Of a stretch of DNA of 40,053 bases, positions 26,835 to 34,606 are shown piece after piece. Location of the stretch: the NCBI GenBank assembly GCA_001275005.1, contig JWZX01003375.1, forward strand, positions 1 to 40,053. The letters run 5' to 3'. A program made the position numbers and the translations under genes. Every line of letters starts with the position of its first letter. Position 1 is the stretch's first letter. Below the pieces are notes generated by a model. That model was not told where the DNA came from. It searched no databases and worked only from the letters and a program-made list of their open reading frames with translations. Origin of the DNA: Chrysochromulina tobinii (taxonomy: Eukaryota > Haptophyta > Prymnesiales > Chrysochromulinaceae).

Positions 26835-27419
26835 CTACTCGTCATCCGCGCTCACCTGTCCGAGCAGTGAGAACGGCGAGCTAGCGCGGCTAAGTGCGGT
26901 GCTCTGCGTAGGGCTCTGCGATGTCCACGCGCTCATGTATGCGCCGACGTCGTGGTCGAGCAGGCCAGGGGACGGCGAGCAGGTTGCAAAGGCGTCGAAG
27001 AGCTGGTTGTAGTTCTCTTCGCGGTTTCGAAGCTCGACCTTGTAGTAAGCCTCCATGGCCTGCATCTGCGCCAGGTCCTCGGGCCGGCTCTCGCGCTCCT
27101 TCTTCTTCAGCTCACGTAGCTCATCACGCAGGTTATCGATCTCGTCTTGCAGCGCCTGCTTTTCGGCCTCGCTGGTGCACGGCACTAGGGCCGCAAGCGC
27201 ACTGCGCAGCCGCGACCCTTGCGTAGAGCTCGCGTTGCTCAGGTGCCGCTGCACCTTTGCTGATGGCGTCTTGTCCAGTCGCGGCGCGCCTGGCTCCTCC
27301 TCGAGCTTGGCTGGGAGCTGGGTGCTGCGGAGGTGCGCAGCAAAGATGGAGGGCAGTGACAGCTGCGGGAGCACGGAGCCGCTCATCTTCGGCAGCCGCT
27401 CGCGGCGCCGGCCGAGCAT
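26835..27419 (-). CDS. Small coiled-coil protein
   Basis: 194 residues. Basic start (LGRRRERLPK), a Ser/Thr/Pro-rich first third, then a coiled coil of about 60 residues (SEAEKQALQDEIDNLRDELR, ELKKKERES) continuing into a helical YYKVELRNREENYNQLFDAF segment, and a Ser-rich tail. The NREENYNQLF segment is the most conserved-looking part. Function unknown; cilium or cytoskeleton association is only a guess from this composition. Confidence 0.7.
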   Translation of the reverse strand: MLGRRRERLPKMSGSVLPQLSLPSIFAAHLRSTQLPAKLEEEPGAPRLDKTPSAKVQRHLSNASSTQGSRLRSALAALVPCTSEAEKQALQDEIDNLRDELRELKKKERESRPEDLAQMQAMEAYYKVELRNREENYNQLFDAFATCSPSPGLLDHDVGAYMSAWTSQSPTQSTALSRASSPFSLLGQVSADDE

Positions 27420-27554
27420 GCGACCAGCGAATGCGTGAGCAGGATTCCAGGGGTGAAGAGTCGATAAGGGAATGCATGCTCCATGCAGCGCTGTTTCGGT
27501 TTAAGTTCCGCTTCGTTACTTACAGTCAACAACTGTTAACCCACGTGACGCCTT

Positions 27555-28571
27555 TTACTGCTCCCAGGGTCGCGTCCCTTTTCGCAACCACGGTTCGGCC
27601 GGCTGATACGAGCGGCGGTCGGAGACGGGTGGCCGCGAGCCCGGAGCGAAGTCGACCTCCGGGTCAAGGGTGACCCGAAAGAGACCCTCGCCGCCGCGGC
27701 CAGTCTCAGCGCGCCGGTCGGGTCGCGCGCCGAGCACGACGATGAGGAACCAGCCGAAGGTGGCGGTGGGCACGATGTCGACGAAGGGCAGAAGCTCCTC
27801 CCAGAACGCGAGCAGCGCGAGCGCCGGCCAGTCGAAGAACAGCTCGATCGCGAACGCGTAGGCGAAGGCGAAGCCCACGTCGGTCAGCTCGTTGAGAGGA
27901 TAGAAGAGCGACTCGTCGCCGCCATTCAGAGGGTAGAAGAGCGATGCGTCGCCCGCCGCGTCGAGCAGGACGCATAGGATGAGCTCGAGCCAAAGGCCCG
28001 GGCTCACCGCGTTGGCGGGGGCGCTGGTGCTGCTGCTGCCGGTGCTGCTGGCACTGGCAGAGCCGCTCGTGCTGCTGCCGGTGCTGCTGCTGCGGCGGCG
28101 AAGGCCGAGGCTGCGACGGTTGGGCATGGTGGCGCCGCCTGCGTCGAATGCAGCCGCCTCCGCCTCTGTGAGCTGCGTACGGAAGAGGGAGCTGCTGCTT
28201 TCGGGCAAGCTTTTGGTGGCCACGCCGCGCAAGGTACCACCACCCAAGGCGAGCGAAGTCGCAACGACCAGAAGGACCACTGCCGCCACGCGCTCCTCTT
28301 CGAGCACGACGCGTAGCTGGTCGCGCGTGTCGTCAATAAGACCAGCCATGGATGGGAGCGCCGTTTGGTAGAAGCCTTCGAATTCACGCACCGAGTCGAG
28401 CATGCCGGAGAACAGCTTGCTGCCCTCGAGAAAGGCGTTGGCCGCTTCTTCCCGCAAGGCTGTCGGTTCGAGGGCGAGCGAATCCGGGGAGAGCGGTGCT
28501 GCGAGTGGCGAGTCGAGGGAGAGCGGTGATGCGCGAGGCTGAAAAGACGCGAGTCTTTGCAAGCTTTGCAT
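27555..28571 (-). CDS. Multi-pass membrane protein with EELLPFVDIVPTAT motif, possibly plastid or mitochondrial
   Basis: 338 residues from the ATG at 28571. The Ser/Pro/Leu-rich N-terminus may be a targeting peptide. Residues about 80-105 are hydrophobic (AAVVLLVVATSLALGG), a Ser-rich linker follows, then helices in ELILCVLLDAAGD, DVGFAFAYAFAIELFF, WPALALLAFWEELLPFVDIV and PTATFGWFLIVVLG. The DAAGD...FYPLNELTD...EELLPFVDIVPTAT order resembles an uncharacterised plant/algal organelle membrane family; I recall the pattern but not a name. An in-frame repeat duplicates FYPLN. Head-to-head with the parvulin gene. Confidence 0.72.
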   Translation of the reverse strand: MQSLQRLASFQPRASPLSLDSPLAAPLSPDSLALEPTALREEAANAFLEGSKLFSGMLDSVREFEGFYQTALPSMAGLIDDTRDQLRVVLEEERVAAVVLLVVATSLALGGGTLRGVATKSLPESSSSLFRTQLTEAEAAAFDAGGATMPNRRSLGLRRRSSSTGSSTSGSASASSTGSSSTSAPANAVSPGLWLELILCVLLDAAGDASLFYPLNGGDESLFYPLNELTDVGFAFAYAFAIELFFDWPALALLAFWEELLPFVDIVPTATFGWFLIVVLGARPDRRAETGRGGEGLFRVTLDPEVDFAPGSRPPVSDRRSYQPAEPWLRKGTRPWEQ

Positions 28572-28743
28572 GCGCAATGCACAACGCGGTGTCGTGTTTC
28601 GTGTGAATGGACTCACTTTGGTGTGAATGTGCACGCACCCAAAATCGACGCGAGTTTTCCACATAGTGTTATCGTTCACATCGTTATTAACGCGCGCCTC
28701 CCTGCACACCAGCGAATGGTCACGCGTTATAAACCGGCTGCAC
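28572..28743. promoter_or_regulatory. Divergent promoter between the membrane-protein and parvulin genes
   Basis: 172 bases between two head-to-head ATGs. Contains GTTATTAACG (about 28682-28691) and GTTATAAACC (about 28727-28736), both AT-rich words resembling the TATTAAC element found near other starts in the window. Confidence 0.45.
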
Positions 28744-29112
28744 ATGAGCGAAGGCGGCATTCGGATGCGCGCGTCACACGTCCTCATCAAGCATTGCGAG
28801 AGCCGCAACCCCGTGAGCCGACGAACGGACTTATCTACGGAGAATGTGACTGTCGCCGCGGCACGTGAGGAGCTGAGTCGTTGGCGTGATGAGCTGCTCA
28901 AGGACAGCCGACCGATGCCCGAGAAGTTTGCGGCACTCGCGCATCACCGTAGCGACTGTGGATCATTCCAGGCGGGCGGCGACCTTGGCGAATTCGGCCC
29001 AGGCGAGATGCAGGAGCCTTTTGAGCAGGCCACCATCTCGCTGCCCGTTGGCGAGGTGAGCGGCATCGTGAGTACAGACTCTGGACTGCATCTGATCTAC
29101 CGTACGGCATGA
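28744..29112 (+). CDS. Pin1-type parvulin peptidyl-prolyl isomerase (no WW domain)
   Basis: 122 residues, a complete parvulin domain without an N-terminal WW, as in plant PIN1-type proteins. Catalyses cis-trans isomerisation of phospho-Ser/Thr-Pro bonds. Visible active-site residues: H12 in SHVLIKH (Pin1 H59), the basic pair R26-R27 that binds phosphate, C72 in SDCGSFQAGGDLGEF (Pin1 C113), M89-Q90 and F93 in EMQEPFEQA, and H116 in STDSGLHLIYRT (Pin1 H157). Length and spacing match PIN1-type catalytic domains. The ATG at 28744 is chosen by homology. Confidence 0.96.
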   Translation: MSEGGIRMRASHVLIKHCESRNPVSRRTDLSTENVTVAAAREELSRWRDELLKDSRPMPEKFAALAHHRSDCGSFQAGGDLGEFGPGEMQEPFEQATISLPVGEVSGIVSTDSGLHLIYRTA

Positions 29113-30371
29113 ACGCGGGGGCTATCGCCGAACGCGCGCGCCGGCGCGTCTCTCACGCCATTGGTGCTACGCGGAGCCTCTTGCTCCGACCTGCTGCCAT
29201 TCCATTGGGCTCCTTGCACAGCTCGCCTGCCCTCTGCCCTTCTCGGGTCGGAAGAATCGGCGGCGGCCGCCTGCCGCAGCATCCTTGCCGAGCCGACCTC
29301 TGCCGGCGGGCGAGACGCCATGAGCTCGACGAAGGCTCTCGCTCTTCCACAGCTGAGACGCGATTGATGAAGGGGCGCTTGTGTGCGGACTCAGCACGAC
29401 GAAACGACGCGACACAAGCTGCTCAGGTTCAATGCTCTCTGGCTGTACACGCAAATGCTTGAGAGCACGTCGCGCGGAGTGCCGCGTTGTGGCCTGCTGG
29501 CCTCGTCCTTCTCGATAAGTGGATTGTCTGGTTCGGCGAGCCGCACAACACAACCTCGTGGAGGCTCATCGGAGGCCTGAGTGTCTGCTCCCTGACAACA
29601 GTGTTGCCACCTAATCGTAGCGTTTAGAGACGGAGCCATCTCAAGTTTGTTTCGGAATCTATTTTGCTCGCGTCGCATGCGGCATGGCCCCCGAAGCAAC
29701 GCACGAGGCACACGTCGTCGAAGATGGCCACACCGGATGGCGCATGAAAAATAAGCTGTTGGACTGCGGCACACTGCGGAATGCAACGGAATGCTATTTA
29801 CAATATATACCTGTCCTTCAGCTCAAGGCATACCGCGTACCGGTTACCGCTTACCGGCGGTGCGAAACGCAAACGGCGCACGCGTGTTCACGACGCAAGC
29901 AAGCAAGCAAGCAAGCACGCACGGTGTCTCCTCGTCACGTCGCATTGCATGCAGCAGCAGCATGTAGGCGCCACTCTTGCATTAACGTCCAATTGTTCAT
30001 GACACGTCGGGGTCAATCTTGCAACCATGCGCACACATCTGTATTATCTGCTGCAGAGGGGGTCGCGAGGTCACACAGGGCACAGCCACGCAACTTTCAA
30101 AATGGCGCTCAAATTCGTCACTGGGTTGTGTTTCGGTCTGCGGGATGTAGAGTCTCGAGGAATGTTTCTGCGGAACTTTTTTGATTTCAGATTTCAGACT
30201 TGACTTGGCACGTTACTATTGTAGAACCGATGCATGCACGATCTCTCTTCACGCGTCTCTTATGGAGATTGAGATTCGAAAATTATGCGCCAGATTCGAA
30301 CTTGCGTTTTTTTGTTGACGTTGAGACGCGCTCCGAAAGCGGCCCGAGCGCGTCCGACGTAGACACGCGGC
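29113..30371. other. Intergenic region with a GCAA microsatellite
   Basis: No convincing gene in about 1.26 kb between two + strand genes. A (GCAA)n tract lies near 29897-29916. The last 200 bases are AT-richer, with ATTTCAGATTTCAGACTT (30184-30201), and precede the next gene, fitting a promoter. Confidence 0.5.
29897..29916. repeat. (GCAA)n microsatellite
   Basis: Five tandem tetramers within intergenic DNA. Confidence 0.9.
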
Positions 30372-32163
30372 ATGGCGACCGCCATGCCGGAGAAGAAGCA
30401 AAAGGGGAGCAAGAAGAAGAAGGACCAGTTCGCGATGACGTGGATGGACCCCGTTGCGCTGCCTGCGACGTCCCCCGGGAACGCGCCTCCTCCTGCGCCC
30501 GAAAACTTGCCCGTCGCCCCGGTCCAGCAGCCACCCAAAGTCCAGCCGAGCAAATTCCAATGGAAGCAGCCGACCAGAGGATGGCACAACGGGGTACCAC
30601 CGGGCATGGCGGCAGCACCGCCCCAGCCACCGCAGGCGAGGTCGCCGACGCCAACGCTTCCTGAGAAGCGTCCTGCCGAGGGGACGTCTCGTGCGTCTGT
30701 CTCCTCGCCGACACAGCGAAGGAAAGAGGAAGTCAGAGATCGGAGCTGCATGGGCCAGGGGTTCTATATCGACGACTGGCTATGCGGCGCTGCGGCGCTG
30801 TGCACGCAACGGCCAGGAGGGCCAAACCCCGCGACGAGCATTCCAGGCAACACGGGCCCGGGGGGGACGGCGCAGCAAGCGTTCCTGCACGTCGAGGCGG
30901 CCAAGGTGCCGACGGGGTGCGGGGGCGACTGCTTCACCGGGCGCGGCCCCAGTGCGTACTCGGCGCAGTACGTGTCCACCCCCACACTCGACGATTCCAC
31001 ACTCGACGAGCTGATGCTAGTGGAAGAGGAGGGCGGCAAGGGTGGCTTGTGGAAGCTCGTAACGGACCTCTTCGCCATACCCGGGCAGCAGCAGCAGCAC
31101 CAGCCGGGCCCGCAGACGCCATCGCACGTCGTGGTGGCCCCGCCCACGAGCATCTCGCCGAACCGTCCCATCCCACCCAACGCGAGAGACATGCACCGCT
31201 CGCCTGGTGCCCCCCCTCTCGGGGGCAGCTTCCGAGCCCCCCACGAGAGGGTGGTCGCGCCCTTCGTCTTCCAGCCCGCGCAAGAGATCACGCCGCCGCC
31301 CGAGGACGTCGCCCACGTCGCGCTCCTCCTCGACGACGTCGTGAACGAGACACACTGGCCCGGCTTCGAAGGCGATAAGGGGCAGCCGCCGTTGACACAT
31401 TTATTCCACTTGGAGCAACTCCAGGAGCAAGCGCTGTCGACGGGCACGTCGCCTTCGGACCATACGTTTTCGGTCAACGAGTTCTCGTCGGCGGGGGACG
31501 TCGCCTCCACGCAAGGTCACGAGACAGGTAACGGCAACGGAAGCGAGCGAGCAGACAGCATCGACGGCACGACTGACATGGACACGATGGAGGTAAAAGA
31601 CGATCCCACTCCCTCCCCCCCGCCTACCGTGCCCACATGCGCCTGTCCCCCACGCCCACGCTACGCCATCGCACGGCGGGCACTTTGCATGCAGACCCCC
31701 CACCGTTCGATTCGGCCATCCGCCGACCCTCCCCACCGCGGCTCTCGCGCCGCACTGCTCCCCCTTTTTCCTCGCCTCCACACTGTTTCCCCTTTCCCCC
31801 GCCCCATTGCTTCCCCCCCTTTTCCCCGCCTCCACTGCTTCCCCCTTTCCCCCGCCCCACTGCTTCCCCTTCTCCTCCGCCTCCAGAAGCGCGCGCTCAC
31901 TTGTGCCCGGCACCCTCTCGTCTCGCTCGCAGGTGATGAACCTCTACGAGGATGCCCTGCAAGACGAGAACAAGCCCGGCGGTCTGCACTTCGCCGGCGC
32001 CTTCAACAGCGGGCAGAATGCCTACAAAGCCAACTGGATCACAGATGAACCCTTGGTCGTCTGTGTCGCCGGCCGGGAGTCCCCCCATATGCAGCTCTAC
32101 GCTGCCAATTTCGGGCCGATTCCAACTGCCGTCGGCGGCGACGACGGGCGCGGCGGGCAATGA
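30372..32163 (+). CDS. Two-exon Pro-rich protein of unknown function
   Basis: Exon 1 30372-31592 and exon 2 31933-32163 join in phase 0 (MDTMEV then MNLYEDAL) to 483 residues. The basic N-terminus (PEKKQKGSKKKK) could be a nuclear signal. A Pro/Gln/Ala-rich region runs to about 120, with a QPSKFQWKQPTRGWHNG motif. A more ordered part follows (MGQGFYIDDWLCGAAALC, AKVPTGCGGDCFTGRGPSAY), then LWKLVTDLFAIP and an acidic Ser/Thr region. Exon 2 (FAGAFNSGQNAYKANWITDE, LVVCVAGRESPHMQLYAANF) looks folded. No family recognised. The intron is pyrimidine-rich. A possible further intron in the 3' UTR is noted separately. Confidence 0.72.
31593..31932 (+). other. Intron with pyrimidine-rich repeats
   Basis: GT-AG; donor GAG|gtaaaag and acceptor cgctcgcag|GTGATG. 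The interior from about 31755 to 31885 is a diverged CCCCTTTTCCCCGCCTCCA-type repeat. This intron lacks the TGATGG theme of the others. Confidence 0.8.
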
Positions 32164-33621
32164 GCCCGGCCGCCCCTCGCGGGTAAGGCTAAGGGTAAGG
32201 CGGGGTCTGATGGCCTCTGACCCCCTCAGGGTACCGGGGTACAATTTGTTACCACCTCTGCTCCCTGCAGCCAGTAAAACGGCTGCTTGGCAAAGGCGTT
32301 CACAATGGCTGGGAAGGAGGAAGTGGTTCGTGGCGAAACTTCGGACATCGGTCTGCTATGGTGCTCATGAGCTTGAGCAGGTGCTCTCGATTACATCGGC
32401 GGCATCAGGAGCAGGAATCTGTAAGGAATCTGTGGCCGCCGCAGGTGCATGCTAGCGTGGAAGTGCATCTGTGGCAGCTGCAGAGGGGGGTTTGAAGTGC
32501 GCATGCATTTGTGTGGCATACATCGGTGCGGCATCTATGGTGCTTGCCCTGTTGTGATGGGAGCTGTGGCGGTGGTACGAGTCGGGATTACGTCTCGGGC
32601 ATCTGTCGGGGCACCATGCGGGGCACGCGGAGTCCGGCAAAACCTCGCATGCATCTGTCGGGGCCCGCGGAGTCATGTCATGACCTCGCACGCGAGAGGG
32701 GTGGGGATGGGGAGCGTGGGAAGGGTCCGACCCGACCCCCGCGTGCGCGTCCGAGACCGACGACCCATTTGTGCTTGGAGCCCATCGGTCGTCCCTTCTG
32801 TCCGGTCTCGTAGCGTGTTGGGGTTGAGAGATGAGAGTCGAGTGCGCGGACCGCGGAGGTCGGACCCTCCCGACCTGGCGACCATTGTCGTTCGCGTGTG
32901 ATGCCGCGATGTGTCGTCCGCTGTGTGCGGTTTTCGTTTTGCGGTTCGACCAGTATTGAGTGAAGATCGCTGTGTGCAAGACCTGCATTTTGTGGCGATT
33001 GGCGTGAGCTGGAGGTGCCTGGGGGTCGCTGCGCCTGCGGCGGAATGCGGGCCTAGTTAATCGCGGGGGATATGTCCGGGGACACGTGTGGGCGTGTGAT
33101 GTGTTCGCAAATCGTATATCCGGAGGCGTCCAGCTTTCAGCGCTTTCCAGCAGGCCAACGAAATCCGCCACGCGGCCAGACTCTACTCCCCACCGTTCCT
33201 GCCGACCTCACGGCACCGTCATTTCGATTTCCGGACAAACCTCATTCGAACTGACGGCCCCATCGATGGCCCGTGGAGGGAATCATGGACGGGGCCCCTC
33301 TATCCTGCCTCTATCGCTGCGTCTAACACGCGTGCGCGGTTGGAGCGCCCTGCCGGAACTCGTAGCTGGCGCTGAACTGGAGCTCCAGCTGGCGGGCGGG
33401 AACGTGCAACCGAACGTACGGCCCCCACTCGATTTCCTCGTGCTTTCCCCGCTTGTCCCTACTCGTTCTTCTGCCAAAGCCTCTGGATGACTTGACTTGA
33501 CTTGGATGTGTGCGGCTCTAGCGTCGCTCGTCTAAGCTCAACGTCTCTCTATTTTCGTGGGGCACCATGTAGCTGAGCGAGCTCCCTACCTGCTGCCACG
33601 GCGTAGCGCCCGTGCCTCACC
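32164..33621. other. Intergenic region with a probable 3' UTR intron
   Basis: No convincing gene in about 1.46 kb. Segment 32183-32229 has intron form (gtaagg ... TGATGGCCTCTGACCCCCTCAG), 47 bases, and probably lies in the 3' UTR of the Pro-rich gene. CATCTGTCGGGGC occurs twice (about 32599 and 32649). A - strand open frame at 32452-33171 is His/Pro/Arg-rich and judged spurious. Confidence 0.5.
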
Positions 33622-34339
33622 TCAGCGACGGTGATGCTCCTTCTGGTCCCCCTCTACGAATGGGATGGCCTTGCCGCCGATGAGCATCGCATTACGCCCG
33701 AGATCGACAATCGCCTGGTATTTGCGCATTAGATCGAGGCCAAGCAGCAGGTCGGGCCCGTGGTTCTGCTCCAGCACCGTGATCGAGCAGTCCACAGCGG
33801 TATGGGAGCCGAAGCGCACCGTTGCGAGATGCACACGGCCGAGGATGCGTGCTGCGCCGACGCCGGCGGCCACCCCACGGAAGCGCGGATCCACCTTCTG
33901 TTCCAACTTGCAACGCTGCACGCACTTGGCCGTCATCACAGTCATCTGGGCGCCTGTGTCCACAAACGCTTTTGAGAGGCACGTCGTTGACGGAGCACGC
34001 CACATAGAGCATGGGAACGGGCACGAACGCTTCTGGGTTGACCTCGAACGCCATCTCAAGCTGCTCGTCGCGCGCCTTGTGCCGCGCCTCCCGTTCAGGA
34101 TCTATTGCGCCATGCCGCTGCCCGATGCCGCCAGCTGATCGGTCGTACTCGTGCGCCTGCAGCGCCTGGGCCAGCTTCTCATCCCGCATCAACTGCTGCT
34201 GCTGCTGCTGCTGCTGGAATGGATTGCCGCGCATGTTTGGTTGCATGCCCAACTGCTGCTGCCGCTGCGCAGCTTGGAAGGGAGGCTGTTGCAAAGCATT
34301 AGGCACGCCACGCATGTGTGGCTGAGGCATGTTTCGCAT
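33622..34339 (-). pseudogene. DDI1: DDI1-type retropepsin-domain protein, reading frame broken by one base
   Basis: Two overlapping frames together cover a DDI1-like protein. The upstream frame from ATG 34339 gives a Gln-rich start (poly-Gln from a CTG/CAG repeat), an acidic-basic helix (RDEKLAQALQAHEYD) and NPEAFVPVPMLYVACSVNDVPLK. The downstream frame continues with AFVDTGAQMTVM, VAAGVGAARILGRVHLATV and PDLLLGLDLMRKYQAIVDLG, the retroviral-protease-like domain of DDI1 with catalytic Asp in DTG at 33958-33960. The switch lies at the T run 33970-33973 (AAAA in the gene sense), where one extra base breaks the frame. A sequencing error, a recent inactivation or programmed frameshifting are possible. 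No ubiquitin-like or UBA domain is visible. Ignoring the extra base, the protein has about 238 residues. Confidence 0.85.
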
Positions 34340-34606
34340 GTTGCGTGTGTGAACGGGCTGTTAATACTCGGAGAAGTTCGTGAGAGGAACACACCCGCTC
34401 GTGTAGACTTTAAACCGGAAGTACGCTACGAGAGTGCCACACCAAAGACACCTGGACGCCCTCAATCGCCCCAAACCGCCGCTACCGTAACGCCCTGCGT
34501 GCACTACCATGAGGGGGCCGAGTATGAACTAACAGGGGGCCGAGTATTAACTCACACACCAGAGCGGGAGGTGTCGCGTAAACGCTCACACTGAGCTTAG
34601 AGGCCA
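34340..34606. promoter_or_regulatory. Divergent promoter with mirrored CCGAGTATTAAC elements
   Basis: Between the DDI1-type and ARM genes. CCGAGTATTAAC occurs on the + strand at 34540-34551, facing the ARM gene, and in inverted form at 34360-34371, facing DDI1. A third, diverged direct copy (CCGAGTATGAAC) lies at 34518-34529, 22 bases upstream of the + copy, within a GGGGGCCGAGTATKAACT repeat. Confidence 0.6.

Noticed and set aside
29684-30184. 166-residue + strand frame in the intergenic region
   Set aside because: Crosses the GCAA microsatellite, has no domain and no protein-like composition.
32452-33171. 239-residue - strand frame
   Set aside because: Composition is His/Pro/Arg/Ser without hydrophobic core, no family motif and no matching promoter or intron.
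33622-34339. Retrotransposon remnant, because of the retropepsin domain
   Set aside because: Flanking motifs (NPEAF..MLY..C.VN..PLK, GRVHLA, LLLGLDLM) are those of cellular DDI1, and no reverse transcriptase, integrase or terminal repeats are near.
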